This document shows, piece after piece, positions 53,009-63,091 of a DNA stretch of 64,000 bases. This DNA is from Sulfurimonas sp. HSL-1716. GTDB taxonomy: Bacteria > Campylobacterota > Campylobacteria > Campylobacterales > Sulfurimonadaceae. Both the position numbers and the translations under genes were made by a program. How positions within the stretch are numbered: position 1 is the stretch's first letter; each line of letters opens with the position of its first letter. Location of the stretch: contig NZ_CP147918.1 in assembly GCF_039645975.1 (NCBI RefSeq), positions 1,612,001-1,676,000 on the forward strand. Reading direction: 5' to 3'. The notes beneath the pieces are model-generated. The model saw only the letters and a list, made by a program, of their open reading frames with translations, did not search any database and was not told where the DNA came from.

Positions 53009-56000
53009 ATGCCAAAACGCACTGATATAAAGACCATACTTCTCATCGGATCAGGCCCGATCATCATTGGGCAAGCCTGCGAGTTCGACTACTCCGGAAC
53101 CCAAGCGGTAAAAACTCTTAAAGAGCTTGGATACAGGGTCGTCCTTATCAATTCAAATCCGGCGACGATCATGACAGACCCAGAATTTGCCGACAGAACA
53201 TATATTGAACCGATCAAAGAAGATATCATTGCAGAGATAATCAAAAAAGAAAAGGTTGATGCCATACTTCCGACTATGGGCGGTCAAACAGCGCTCAATG
53301 CCGCTATGAGCATGTATGAAAAGGGGATGCTCGAGGGTATAGAATTCCTCGGTGCGAACCCTTCGGCAATCAAAAAAGGCGAAGACCGCCAAGCATTCAA
53401 AGAGGCTATGCAAAAACTCGGCATGGACCTTCCTTATTCAAGATACGCTTATAATATCGACGAAGCTATAAGCGCCGCAGAAGAGATAGGATTTCCTATC
53501 ATCATCCGTGCATCTTTCACCCTTGCCGGCGGGGGAAGCGGTGTCGCTTATAACATAGACGAATTCAAGACTTTAGCAGCCCGCGGACTTGCGGAATCTC
53601 CCGTCAACGAAATACTCATAGAAGAGTCTCTTCTTGGTTGGAAAGAGTATGAAATGGAGGTCATTCGTGACCGTGCGGACAACTGTATCATCGTCTGTTC
53701 CATCGAAAATTTCGACCCTATGGGTGTGCATACGGGTGACAGCATCACCGTCGCACCCGCACTTACGCTCACTGATAAAGAGTATCAGCGTATGCGTGAT
53801 GCATCTTTTGCAATTTTAAGAGAGATAGGCGTCGATACGGGCGGAAGCAACGTTCAGTTTTCGGTAAACCCTCAAAGCGGGCGTATGATAGTCATCGAAA
53901 TGAACCCTCGTGTCTCTCGTTCTTCGGCTCTTGCATCCAAAGCGACGGGCTATCCTATCGCAAAAGTAGCGACGCTTCTGGCTGTCGGATTCACACTTGA
54001 CGAGATCGAAAACGATATCACGGGAACACCTGCAGCGTTTGAACCAGTCATCGATTACATCGTTACAAAGATTCCTCGTTTCACGTTTGAAAAGTTCCCC
54101 GAAGCAGAAAGCACGCTCAGTACAAGCATGAAATCTGTCGGCGAGGTTATGGCGATCGGCCGAACCTTCAAAGAATCCGTTCAAAAAGCACTTTGTTCGC
54201 TAGAAACGGGTCTTAGCGGTTTTGACGAAATAAAAGTCGATGATGAAACAATGCTTCATGAGATCCGTCGTCCCAATGCCGATCGCATTCTTTACGTTGC
54301 AGAAGCGTTTAGACGCGGTATGAGCGTCGAACAGATATTTGATGCCTGCAATATCGATCCTTGGTTCTTATATCAGATCGAAGAGATAATCAAGTCCGAA
54401 AAAGAGATCGCCGATACGATCCTGACGTATGAACCACATTTGAGAAAAGTGAAAAGCGACGGTTTCTCAGATGCCAAGATCGCACAACTGATCCATAAAA
54501 ACTCTAAGGTAAAAGTAAGTGAAAACGATGTTTACGCTGCTAGAAAAGCCTTGGGAATAAATCTGGAATACAACGAAGTAGACACCTGTGCGGCAGAGTT
54601 CGAGGCGCTTACCCCGTATCTTTACTCTACCACAAATATCTCGAAACTGCCGAATGTAAGTCCCCGCCAGAGCAATAAAAAGAAAGTCCTCATCGTCGGC
54701 GGCGGACCAAACAGAATCGGTCAGGGTATCGAGTTTGACTACTGCTGTGTCCATGCTGCTTTCGCGCTTAAAGAGATGGATATCGAGACCATCATGTACA
54801 ACTGTAATCCAGAAACGGTCTCGACCGATTACGATACTTCGGACGTCCTTTACTTCGAGCCGATCGATTTCGAACACGTAAGAGAAGTCATCGATAACGA
54901 AAAACCAGACGGGATCATAGTGCATTTCGGCGGACAGACCCCGCTTAAACTTGCAAACGCTCTGACAAACATCGGTGCAAACATCTCCGGAACTCCTGCT
55001 TCGGTCATCGACCTTGCCGAGGATAGGGAGAAATTCTCAGAATTCGTTATCAGAAACGGTCTAAAACAGCCCCAAAACGGTCTTGCCCGTACAAAAGAGG
55101 AGTCTTATCTCATCGCTCAAAAACTCGGCTACCCAGTTCTTGTCCGCCCGTCATACGTTCTTGGCGGACGCGGTATGCGCATCGTCTACGGTGAAGACGA
55201 ACTGAGAAAATATATGGATCTTGCTGTATCTGTAAGCAACGACGCTCCCGTACTTATTGACAAATTTCTGGATCAGGCGATAGAACTTGACGTCGATGCT
55301 ATCTGTGACGGCTTTGAAGTCTATATCGGCTCTGTTATGCAGCATATCGAAGAAGCGGGCATCCACTCCGGAGACAGCGCTTGTTCGCTTCCTCCCGTAA
55401 CACTTAGCGAAGAGCTGATCAGACAAGTGGAAGAGCAGACAAAAACTATAGCTTTGGGTCTTGGAGTACGCGGACTCATGAACGTTCAGTATGCGATTTA
55501 TGAGGGTGAGATTTATCTTATCGAAGTAAATCCTCGTGCATCTCGCACCGTACCGTTTGTCAGCAAAGCAACGGGCATACCTTTGGCAAAGGTCGCTACC
55601 CGTGTCATGATGGGAGAAACCTTGAGAAGTTCGTTGAAATATTACGATAAATTCGATGTGGTATTCTATGAAAACGGTGTCTTAAAACCGAAACTAAAAA
55701 ACCATATCGCCGTCAAAGAAGCGGTTTTCCCGTTCAACAAACTTTACGGTGCAGATCTGGTACTGAGTCCTGAGATGAAATCTACGGGCGAGGTCATGGG
55801 TATCAGTAAAAACTTCGGTATCAGTTTTGCAAAAGCGCAGCTGGCAGCAGGAAACAAGATCCCTGCAAGCGGAACGGCATTCCTCTCTTTCATAGATATG
55901 GATAAAAAACATGCTCCCGAGATCGCAAAAGGTCTTATAGCGCATGGATTTAAGCTTGTAGCAACCCGCGGGACGGCTCAGATCATCAATGAAGCGGGGT

Positions 56001-56269
56001 TAGAGTGCGAAACGGTTCTAAAGATCTCAGAAGGCCGCCCAAACATAGAAGACAGTATGAAAAACGGAGAGATAACGGTTGCCATTAACACTTCCGACAA
56101 CAATACGTCTAAAAAAGACGCTATAGTCATCCGTCAGGAAGTCCTGCGCCGCAACATTCCGTACTTCACGACACTGAGCGCTACCCGTGCCATGCTGGCC
56201 GCACTCAGCGAGATGAAAAACAACAGCGCCTGGAACGAACCGCAGTCGCTTCAGGATTTTTTATCTTAA
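53009..56269 (+). CDS. carB: Carbamoyl-phosphate synthase large subunit
   Basis: Makes carbamoyl phosphate for pyrimidine and arginine synthesis. It has 1086 residues, full family length. Two homologous ATP-grasp halves are seen: [20 protein letters not shown] near residue 12 and [20 protein letters not shown] near 565. Both carry EMNPR/EVNPRAS metal-binding segments. The C-terminal MGS-like allosteric domain follows (GTAFLSF ... ATRGTAQII). The small subunit is not in the window. Only 1 base separates it from the Sua5-like gene. Confidence 0.98.
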   Translation: MPKRTDIKTILLIGSGPIIIGQACEFDYSGTQAVKTLKELGYRVVLINSNPATIMTDPEFADRTYIEPIKEDIIAEIIKKEKVDAILPTMGGQTALNAAMSMYEKGMLEGIEFLGANPSAIKKGEDRQAFKEAMQKLGMDLPYSRYAYNIDEAISAAEEIGFPIIIRASFTLAGGGSGVAYNIDEFKTLAARGLAESPVNEILIEESLLGWKEYEMEVIRDRADNCIIVCSIENFDPMGVHTGDSITVAPALTLTDKEYQRMRDASFAILREIGVDTGGSNVQFSVNPQSGRMIVIEMNPRVSRSSALASKATGYPIAKVATLLAVGFTLDEIENDITGTPAAFEPVIDYIVTKIPRFTFEKFPEAESTLSTSMKSVGEVMAIGRTFKESVQKALCSLETGLSGFDEIKVDDETMLHEIRRPNADRILYVAEAFRRGMSVEQIFDACNIDPWFLYQIEEIIKSEKEIADTILTYEPHLRKVKSDGFSDAKIAQLIHKNSKVKVSENDVYAARKALGINLEYNEVDTCAAEFEALTPYLYSTTNISKLPNVSPRQSNKKKVLIVGGGPNRIGQGIEFDYCCVHAAFALKEMDIETIMYNCNPETVSTDYDTSDVLYFEPIDFEHVREVIDNEKPDGIIVHFGGQTPLKLANALTNIGANISGTPASVIDLAEDREKFSEFVIRNGLKQPQNGLARTKEESYLIAQKLGYPVLVRPSYVLGGRGMRIVYGEDELRKYMDLAVSVSNDAPVLIDKFLDQAIELDVDAICDGFEVYIGSVMQHIEEAGIHSGDSACSLPPVTLSEELIRQVEEQTKTIALGLGVRGLMNVQYAIYEGEIYLIEVNPRASRTVPFVSKATGIPLAKVATRVMMGETLRSSLKYYDKFDVVFYENGVLKPKLKNHIAVKEAVFPFNKLYGADLVLSPEMKSTGEVMGISKNFGISFAKAQLAAGNKIPASGTAFLSFIDMDKKHAPEIAKGLIAHGFKLVATRGTAQIINEAGLECETVLKISEGRPNIEDSMKNGEITVAINTSDNNTSKKDAIVIRQEVLRRNIPYFTTLSATRAMLAALSEMKNNSAWNEPQSLQDFLS

Positions 56270-56270
56270 A

Positions 56271-56702
56271 ATGTCCGTTCTCTTAGCACAAACAGATACT
56301 ACTGTCGGATTTTTATCCAATGATGCTAAGAGTCTTGAAAAGTTAAAATCACGTCCTCCAAAAAAGCAGTTCTTAAAGGTCTATCCGTCATTCAAAGAGT
56401 TTAAAAAAAACGGTAACAGAGTCCCTCAAAAATATAAGAACCTTGTCAGACGTGCAGAAAAAACCACCTTTATCATCAAAGGCAGGGCTTCTAGGATCGT
56501 AAAAGATCCTCTCCATTTAAAGCTTTTAAAAAAATACTCTTGGCTGTACTCAACCTCGGCAAATAAAAGCGGATATGGTTTTGATAAAGAATTCTGCATA
56601 ACAAAAAGCGATATAATCATAGAGGATCACAGAGGGTTGAAAGAGGAGACGCCGTCTTCTCTTTACAGACTCAATAATGTCAAGTCCAGGAGGTTGAGAT
56701 GA
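56271..56702 (+). CDS. Short Sua5/YciO/YrdC-like protein
   Basis: A 143-residue protein. TDTTVGFLS near residue 8 matches the TDTVYGL motif of threonylcarbamoyl-AMP synthases, and STSANKSG near 96 matches the SANxSG motif. TsaC proteins are normally about 180-200 residues or longer, so this is a compact version, and the central nucleotide-binding part is shortened. It may make TC-AMP for tRNA t6A or be a divergent paralogue. It overlaps the next gene by 4 bases. Confidence 0.75.
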   Translation: MSVLLAQTDTTVGFLSNDAKSLEKLKSRPPKKQFLKVYPSFKEFKKNGNRVPQKYKNLVRRAEKTTFIIKGRASRIVKDPLHLKLLKKYSWLYSTSANKSGYGFDKEFCITKSDIIIEDHRGLKEETPSSLYRLNNVKSRRLR

Positions 56703-57154
56703 TACGTTTTTTACAAGCTTTGTTAACAGGTGTTTTCTTTACGTTTATCTATGATTTTTTTATCTTTTTGGGAATCTTTCAAAACTATATAAAAAAATAT
56801 GATATAGACCTTTATTACAACATCCTTTTTGCAGACCATCAAAACTTTTTCATATTTGCTTTATTTACGCTTATGCTCGGCGCGGTAATAGTCTACTTAG
56901 ACAATATAAAAGTATCTATTATTATAATTTCGACACTGTTTGTTTTATCGCTTTTGCCGCTTGTACCTTCGATCGGCGAAGAGACAGCCAAAACACTGCT
57001 GATGCAAAAAAATACGACCCTGCATGTGGGAAAATATACCTACAGCGGAGATCTTTATTATAACGGCAGAAAAGAGGTTTATTTTTTTGATAAAGAGTTG
57101 AACAAGATATTGAGATTCAAAAAGGAAGATATAAAAGATGAAGCATATAAATAG
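56699..57154 (+). CDS. Orphan membrane protein
   Basis: A 151-residue protein with three hydrophobic helices (about 6-28, 50-68 and 73-92), followed by a basic soluble C-terminal segment with a YSGDLYYNGRKEVYFFDKE beta-like stretch. No named family recognised. It overlaps the Sua5-like gene by 4 bases and the lipoprotein gene by 17, so it belongs to the same transcript. Confidence 0.7.
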   Translation: MIRFLQALLTGVFFTFIYDFFIFLGIFQNYIKKYDIDLYYNILFADHQNFFIFALFTLMLGAVIVYLDNIKVSIIIISTLFVLSLLPLVPSIGEETAKTLLMQKNTTLHVGKYTYSGDLYYNGRKEVYFFDKELNKILRFKKEDIKDEAYK

Positions 57155-57713
57155 TCTGGCAAAAGGCGTCGCACTGGGAAGTGCGGGAATTGTCTTGATG
57201 AGCGTTCTGGGAGGCTGTTCTCAAGAACAACAACAGCAAAAAAATAAATTTTTAGTCATCGAACAGCTCACAAACGGTAAATACGTAGTAGTCGAAGAGA
57301 TACCAACAGATGGTCCCAGCCGTGCCATCATCCGTGAAAAAGATGCAAACGGCAACGTGACCGAGCGTATTATGAGCGAAGCCGAAATGAAAACCCTTGC
57401 CCAACAGGAATACGACAAATTTCAACACGGAGGCTCCGAGCTGAACCAAAACAACGGCGGCGAAGGGATGGGACTCGCAGGTACTATTCTCGCAGTCGCC
57501 GCAGGAAGTCTGCTGGGAAATATGATCGGTAATGCGCTTTTAAACAACTCGAATTTTCTAAACAAAGCAAACAGCGTAAATCGTTCTGCTTATCACCGTT
57601 CAGCAGGAGCATACAGTCCGAACAAAAGCGGTTCTAGCGCAAAAAAAAGCTTTTTTGGATCTAGCAGCAGCGGAAGCTCAAAAAAATATTCCGGCGGATT
57701 TTTCGGAGGTTGA
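57138..57713 (+). CDS. UPF0323-family lipoprotein with Gly-Gly C terminus
   Basis: A 191-residue lipoprotein with the signal peptide ending MSVLGGC (Cys27). A short Gln-rich stretch is followed by a beta region containing KYVVVEEIPTDGPSRAIIRE, a Gly/Ala hydrophobic segment around 110-135 and a Ser/Gly/Lys tail ending SGGFFGG. The family is known from Helicobacter and Campylobacter. The tail and neighbouring ATP-grasp gene recall the YgiB (DUF1190) / YgiC pair of E. coli. The protein may be the substrate of that ligase (inference). Confidence 0.85.
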   Translation: MKHINSLAKGVALGSAGIVLMSVLGGCSQEQQQQKNKFLVIEQLTNGKYVVVEEIPTDGPSRAIIREKDANGNVTERIMSEAEMKTLAQQEYDKFQHGGSELNQNNGGEGMGLAGTILAVAAGSLLGNMIGNALLNNSNFLNKANSVNRSAYHRSAGAYSPNKSGSSAKKSFFGSSSSGSSKKYSGGFFGG

Positions 57714-57715
57714 AA

Positions 57716-58894
57716 ATGGTAACGCTAAGAGATATAAAACCCCTTGACGACAAATCGCTCGAAGAGATCGGATTTACCTGGCATACAGACAGCGACGGAA
57801 GCAAATATATCGCCGACAAACTTGTAGAGATTACGCATGAAGAAGCCGAAGCTTACTATGAAGCGGTCAATGAACTCTACGATATGTACGCAGAAGCTGC
57901 CGAGTTTGTCATAGACAATGATCTGTTCTTTGAACTCGGAATCCCGTTTAACTTGATAGAGATGATAAAAAAAAGCTGGGAAAATGATGTTCACTGGCAT
58001 GTTTATGGGAGATTCGATCTTGCAGGAGGAGTAGGAGGAGATCCGATAAAGCTCATAGAGTTCAACGCGGACACGCCGACATCACTCTTTGAAACCGCCG
58101 TACTTCAATGGGCGCTCTTAAAATACAACGATATGAACGAGAATGAGCAGTTCAACAACGTTTACGACGCAGTGCGCGAGAATTTCCGCCGTCTGATAAC
58201 GCTCTTTGACGATCCAGAGAAGTTTGACGAGCTTTACGACGGATGGAAGATACTTTTCTCATCGGTAGAAGGCAACACCGAAGAGGAGGTCACGACCAGA
58301 CTTCTTCAGCAGATCGCGACCGACGCGGGATTTGCTACGGCTTTTGAGTTCATCCAAAACGTAAGATTTGGCGATGAGGAGATATGCGACGCCAACGACA
58401 ATCCTTATGAATACTGGTTTAAACTCTATCCGTTTGAAGATATAGCCCATGATGAGCCGGAGCTTGCCACGATGCTCACAAACATCATGCAAAACCAAAA
58501 GGCGATTCTTTTGAATCCGCCTTATACCCTGCTCTTTCAATCAAAAGGGATGATGAAGATACTCTGTGATCTTTTTCCCGATTCACCTTATCTGCTTCGC
58601 ACCTCTTTTGAACCGCTTGACGTAAAGTGTGTGGAAAAACCTGTGTTCGGACGTGAAGGAGCGAATACGAAGATACTCTCAAAAACCGGCGAAGTGCTAA
58701 AAGCCAACGACGGTCCCTACGGCAACTATAAAAAGGTATATCAGGAATACGTCGAGTTTAGCAAAGACGTCCACGGCAACAAATATCAAGCGGGAGTGTT
58801 TTTCGCATATGAAGCATGCGGTCTGGGATACAGACGCGGCGGCGATATTTTGGACAATATGAGCAAATTCGTGGGACATGTACTGGTCGGCTGA
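57716..58894 (+). CDS. Glutathionylspermidine-synthase-like ATP-grasp ligase
   Basis: A 392-residue C-N ligase of the GSP-synthase (YgiC/YjfC) family. It lacks the N-terminal amidase domain of E. coli Gss. Typical segments are HVYGRFDLAGG, KLIEFNADTPTSLFETA near residue 120, and the C-terminal PVFGREGANTKIL ATP-binding stretch. Full Gss joins glutathione to spermidine; the short members have unknown substrates. I start at ATG 57716, 7 bases after GGAGG, rather than the TTG two codons earlier. It overlaps the thioredoxin-like gene by 1 base. Confidence 0.87.
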   Translation: MVTLRDIKPLDDKSLEEIGFTWHTDSDGSKYIADKLVEITHEEAEAYYEAVNELYDMYAEAAEFVIDNDLFFELGIPFNLIEMIKKSWENDVHWHVYGRFDLAGGVGGDPIKLIEFNADTPTSLFETAVLQWALLKYNDMNENEQFNNVYDAVRENFRRLITLFDDPEKFDELYDGWKILFSSVEGNTEEEVTTRLLQQIATDAGFATAFEFIQNVRFGDEEICDANDNPYEYWFKLYPFEDIAHDEPELATMLTNIMQNQKAILLNPPYTLLFQSKGMMKILCDLFPDSPYLLRTSFEPLDVKCVEKPVFGREGANTKILSKTGEVLKANDGPYGNYKKVYQEYVEFSKDVHGNKYQAGVFFAYEACGLGYRRGGDILDNMSKFVGHVLVG

Positions 58895-59403
58895 TGAAAA
58901 AGCGCAATCTAAACAAGCTTATAAAAGAGGCGGTGATCTTCATCCTTATACTCTTTGTTTTCAGCAATATCGTAAGCTATGTGAGAGCCCCGTCATTTGA
59001 GAACAAGAAACTGCCCTCCTTTAGTGCAGTGACTATCGAAGGCAAAAAGTTCGATTCGACGGACACAAAAAATGCGAAACCGATTATGATCCATTTTTGG
59101 GCGACATGGTGTCCCACCTGCAAGATGGAAAACTCCACGATAGCTTCGCTCTCCAAGAAGTTCAACGTCATCACAGTAGTGGAAAACTCGGGCGATGATG
59201 AAAAGATAAAAGAGTTTTTAAAAGAGAAAAATCTGAAGCTTAACGTCATAAACGACAAGGATTCACATCTGGCTTCACTCTTTAAGATCAGCGGATATCC
59301 TACTACCTTCATCTATGACAAAGAGGGAGTGTTAAAATTCAGCGAGGTCGGTTACAGCTCCTATCTGACTCTGTACCTGAAACTTTTATACGCACATAGG
59401 TAA
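58894..59403 (+). CDS. Membrane-anchored thioredoxin-like protein (TlpA/ResA type)
   Basis: A 169-residue protein with one N-terminal helix (about 13-30) and a periplasmic thioredoxin fold. The active site is WATWCPTCKMEN near residue 73, and a cis-proline YPTTFIYD lies near 138. Such proteins reduce disulfides in the envelope, for example in cytochrome c assembly. The longer frame to 58816 is rejected because ATG 58894 overlaps the previous stop as TGATG. Confidence 0.9.
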   Translation: MKKRNLNKLIKEAVIFILILFVFSNIVSYVRAPSFENKKLPSFSAVTIEGKKFDSTDTKNAKPIMIHFWATWCPTCKMENSTIASLSKKFNVITVVENSGDDEKIKEFLKEKNLKLNVINDKDSHLASLFKISGYPTTFIYDKEGVLKFSEVGYSSYLTLYLKLLYAHR

Positions 59404-59409
59404 AAGACT

Positions 59410-60315
59410 TTGAGCCATTTTGAGTTTGAGTATCCATACATATTTTTACTGCTCTTACTCATCGTCTGCATCTACAGATGTCCGGCGGCTTTAAAAAAAA
59501 TCATCTTCCCGCACATATCTCTCTTCTCTCTTAAAACGGGCTGGTTCAACAGAGACAGGCTTCTTTATTCGCTTATATTCGCACTTATGATAAGCGCTCT
59601 TGCTTCGCCGATCTCATATGATTCAAAATCATCGCATCAAAGAAAGGGGCGCGACCTGGTATTTGCTCTTGATGCAAGCGGTTCGATGGGCGAGAGCGGA
59701 TTTGACAAAGAGGACAACAGCCAAAGCAAGTTCGATATTTTAAAGTCGATCATCTCAAAGTTTGTCAATGAGCGCTATGACGACAACGTCGGGGTCACCG
59801 TCTTTGGCTCATACGCGTTTTCAAGCGTACCTCTTACATACGATATGAACGCCATCACCTATCTTATCGACTTTTTAGACGTGGGCATAGCAGGAGAGAA
59901 TACGGCTATCGGCGAAGGCATAGCAAACGCGACACGCATCTTGCAAAAAGGGGAAGCCAAAGAGAAAGTGATAATTCTCGTCACAGACGGTTACCATAAC
60001 AGCGGCTCCGTCTCGCCAAAAGACGCACTCACCGCAGCGGTCAAAAAAGGCATAAAAATATACACCGTCGGCATCGGCAAAAAAGGAGAGTTCGACAAAG
60101 ATCTTTTACAGCTCATCGCAGAAAAATCTCATGCAAAGATGTTCAGCGCGGCAGATTCGGTTTCGCTTCAAAAGATCTATGACGAGATCGACAGACTCGA
60201 ACCGAGCCGCATACGCTCAGAGAATTATCTATACAAACACGCTTTATATCTTTATCCGCTTCTTCTTGCCTCTGTTTTACTGCTTGGCATGCTTTTAAGA
60301 AGGCAGGCATCATGA
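59410..60315 (+). CDS. VWA-domain membrane protein, BatA type
   Basis: A 301-residue protein with hydrophobic helices at both ends (about 8-25, 48-65 and 275-295) around a von Willebrand A domain. The metal site DxSxS is VFALDASGSMGES near residue 90. Bat proteins are tied to oxygen tolerance and envelope stress. The start is TTG 59410. It overlaps the next gene by 4 bases (ATGA). Confidence 0.88.
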   Translation: MSHFEFEYPYIFLLLLLIVCIYRCPAALKKIIFPHISLFSLKTGWFNRDRLLYSLIFALMISALASPISYDSKSSHQRKGRDLVFALDASGSMGESGFDKEDNSQSKFDILKSIISKFVNERYDDNVGVTVFGSYAFSSVPLTYDMNAITYLIDFLDVGIAGENTAIGEGIANATRILQKGEAKEKVIILVTDGYHNSGSVSPKDALTAAVKKGIKIYTVGIGKKGEFDKDLLQLIAEKSHAKMFSAADSVSLQKIYDEIDRLEPSRIRSENYLYKHALYLYPLLLASVLLLGMLLRRQAS

Positions 60316-61907
60316 GTTTTCTTTATCCTTGGGTATACGTTGCGCTTATTCCGATCTATCTTCTTTATAAAAAAAGTCTCAATAACTCATATGAGGCTCA
60401 TTTCTTTGAAGAAAAAAAGACTCAAAAAAGACAGATAAAGTATCTCTACCTCGCATTGGTGCTTATGCTCGCCGCCCTCTCCCGCCCCGTCATAGAAAAC
60501 TCGTTTACGGACGAGAAATCTGACGCTCAGGAGTACATAATTGCCATCGATGCGTCATACTCTATGCAGGCAGATGATATAAAACCATCCCGCTACGAAG
60601 CCGCTAAAGAGGTGATAAAGCAACTGTTCGCACTGCATCCAAAAGACAGGTTCACGATCTTCGCATTTACTTCCAACACGCTGCTTATCTCGCCTCCCAC
60701 AACAGACAGTGCCATCAGCATTAACGCACTCGACGCGCTCAACCCTTCGTTCATACTTACAAAAAGCACCGATCTCAAACAGATGTTTCAGACAATAGCA
60801 AAAGTATCGCGCGCGAAGAAAAAGCTCATCGTCTTCAGCGACGGCGGCGACGAAAAAGATTTGAAAATACTCACAAACATCTGCAAAAAAAGCTCCATTA
60901 TCCCTTACATCGTAGCGTCCGCATCGAAAAACGGAACTGCCCTTAAAAAAGACGGCAGATACATAAAAGACCAGTACAGCTCACTTGTCATCTCGCGCAT
61001 TAATCCTATACTCGAAGAACTGGCGGCAAAAAGCGGCGGTAAATATTACGAGCTTGGCTCATCGGGCGTTGTCCAAGAACTCTCAGACGATATATCTTCA
61101 CGCCAAAAAAGCTCGATGAACGAAACCGTGAAAGTAAAAAGCTACAAAGAACTTTTTTATATCCCCCTTCTTTTGGCGGTGCTGTTTTTCTTTGCCGGCG
61201 TTACGAAAATCCATCAGCTTTACGTATTTGTACCTTTGCTGCTGCTACCCGATCTCTCTCATGCCGGAGTACTGGATTTTTATCACCTAAAAAAAGCGGA
61301 TGAGAGCTTTAAACGGCAGAAATATCTCGATTCGGCAAAAGAGTTCGAGAAAGTGACTCCAAGCGTAAAAAGCTACTATAATACGGCAACGGCATATTAT
61401 AAAGCGGGACATTATAAAAAAGCGCTGCAATATTTCGATATGATACAAACGACCTCCAAAGAGATCAAACAAAAGATACTCTACGATATGGCAGGGTGCG
61501 CGGTAAAGCTCAAAAAATACGACAGAGCCGAAATCTATTACCAGCAGGCTTTGGCTCTTGGAAAAGACGAAGACGCTCTTTACAATCTCACGCTCCTGCA
61601 AAAGCTCAACCTCAAAACTGGCGTGAACATATCCGATATGCTTCCGCCGAAAAATGCGCAGACAAAAAAGAACAGCACCAAAAAAACAGGCAGTAAAAAG
61701 GATGAAAACAAAGAGGGCGGCGGTAAAAGCAACTCGAATCAGCAGGCAGATCAGAGCAGCGAGGGTGCAGGCGACGCAAAAAAAGGCGATATGAAAAAAG
61801 CCGAGAAAAGTGAAGTAAAACAGATCCAAAAGAACAAATACAAGATGGGGTACCGCTCCTACGAAATGATAAACAAAGGATATACGGATGAAAAAGAACC
61901 TTGGTAA
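60312..61907 (+). CDS. VWA plus TPR protein, BatB/BatC fusion
   Basis: A 531-residue protein. Two N-terminal helices lead to a VWA domain with metal site IIAIDASYSMQADD near residue 76 and a helix at about 280-305. Periplasmic TPR repeats (about 340-430) follow, and then a long Lys/Glu/Gly/Asn-rich tail ending in GYRSYEMINKG. In Bacteroides BatB (VWA) and BatC (TPR) are separate; here they are joined. It overlaps batD by 20 bases. Confidence 0.87.
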   Translation: MSFLYPWVYVALIPIYLLYKKSLNNSYEAHFFEEKKTQKRQIKYLYLALVLMLAALSRPVIENSFTDEKSDAQEYIIAIDASYSMQADDIKPSRYEAAKEVIKQLFALHPKDRFTIFAFTSNTLLISPPTTDSAISINALDALNPSFILTKSTDLKQMFQTIAKVSRAKKKLIVFSDGGDEKDLKILTNICKKSSIIPYIVASASKNGTALKKDGRYIKDQYSSLVISRINPILEELAAKSGGKYYELGSSGVVQELSDDISSRQKSSMNETVKVKSYKELFYIPLLLAVLFFFAGVTKIHQLYVFVPLLLLPDLSHAGVLDFYHLKKADESFKRQKYLDSAKEFEKVTPSVKSYYNTATAYYKAGHYKKALQYFDMIQTTSKEIKQKILYDMAGCAVKLKKYDRAEIYYQQALALGKDEDALYNLTLLQKLNLKTGVNISDMLPPKNAQTKKNSTKKTGSKKDENKEGGGKSNSNQQADQSSEGAGDAKKGDMKKAEKSEVKQIQKNKYKMGYRSYEMINKGYTDEKEPW

Positions 61908-63033
61908 GATAGTAGTTCTGTTACTTTTTGCAATTGCCCTGTCGGCACGCTCTGACCTTGCCGATTACGGTTTTCATATCGACAAGAAAACGATCTATAC
62001 AAAAGAGGCGGTAGAAGTGACTTTCACCGCAACGCAAAAAGATCAAAAAGACGCGATGTTCTTCATTCTCAATCCAAAACCGAGCTCAAAATATAAGATA
62101 GAACTTTTGACCCAAGAAAGCAAAAAACTCTCTTATCATAACTACGCGGCGACTTTCAGGTTTGTGGTGTTTCCTCTTGTTAGCGGAGACATCGACGTTG
62201 ATTTTGATTTTATCATCAAGGTGGCGAGCGACGATGTCATGGCACAGATATATACGGGAGATTACTCCAGGGTCAAATGGGTCGAGATGCCGAGTATTCC
62301 GGTAAAAATACCGCCGCTTCGCCTGCATGTAAAACCTTTAAAAGAGAAAGTTGATCTCGTGGGAGATTTTAAAATCGATTCGCACCTGCAGGCTTCACAG
62401 ACAAATCAATACGGCGCAGCAAATATATCCTACGTGCTAAGCGGCACCGGTTATGTCAATGACGACTTGAAACTGCTTGAAAATGTCTCCGGCGCGACTA
62501 TTTTTTCGGATATCAAAGACGAAATATCCAAATACACCGCACAAGGACTAAAAATCAAACGCGATTTTTCTTATGCCCTTATCGCTCAAAAAGATTTTGT
62601 TATCCCTGCACTCACACTTAAAGCATATTCGCCTACAAAAAATAAATATTATACGCTAAGCACCCAGGCTTACCCCATAAAGATCACGTCCATAAACCCC
62701 GATACACTTGTAGACGATAAAGATTTCCCAAAAGAAAACGGGTACGACCTTAGCACATTGAAAAATATCTTCATCGCAATCATCATCTTTCTGGCAGGAT
62801 TCATTACGGCTAGACTCAGTTCAGAATTCAAATTTAAGAAAGTGACGAAAAAGCACCGCTTTAGAGATATAAAAGATGCAAAAAGTCCAAAAGAGCTTAT
62901 TATCGTTTTACTGCAGAACTATAAAAATAGAGATATACAGGAGTATATAAACGAACTCGAACGCTTGGAGTACAAATCTTCTCAAAGAAGTTTCAATGCA
63001 ATAAAAGAGGAGATATTAAAAAAATTTATGTAA
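61888..63033 (+). CDS. BatD-like oxygen-tolerance protein
   Basis: A 381-residue envelope protein. It has a signal peptide (about 1-20), repeated beta domains (starting DYGFHIDKKTIYTKEAVEVTFTA), one membrane helix at about 290-310 (NIFIAIIIFLAGF) and a basic cytoplasmic tail. This matches BatD layout. It is the third gene of the bat operon. The MoxR ATPase and DUF58 protein that usually accompany the Bat genes are not next to it. Confidence 0.83.
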   Translation: MKKNLGKIVVLLLFAIALSARSDLADYGFHIDKKTIYTKEAVEVTFTATQKDQKDAMFFILNPKPSSKYKIELLTQESKKLSYHNYAATFRFVVFPLVSGDIDVDFDFIIKVASDDVMAQIYTGDYSRVKWVEMPSIPVKIPPLRLHVKPLKEKVDLVGDFKIDSHLQASQTNQYGAANISYVLSGTGYVNDDLKLLENVSGATIFSDIKDEISKYTAQGLKIKRDFSYALIAQKDFVIPALTLKAYSPTKNKYYTLSTQAYPIKITSINPDTLVDDKDFPKENGYDLSTLKNIFIAIIIFLAGFITARLSSEFKFKKVTKKHRFRDIKDAKSPKELIIVLLQNYKNRDIQEYINELERLEYKSSQRSFNAIKEEILKKFM

Positions 63034-63091
63034 CCAATCTGAGACAGTTGTGTATTACCATCTCACTAACGATTTAACGTGAGGTGACAAT

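Noticed and set aside
58816-58893. Upstream extension of the thioredoxin-like protein
   Set aside because: It runs in another frame through the end of the ATP-grasp gene; the TGATG junction at 58892-58896 gives the natural start.
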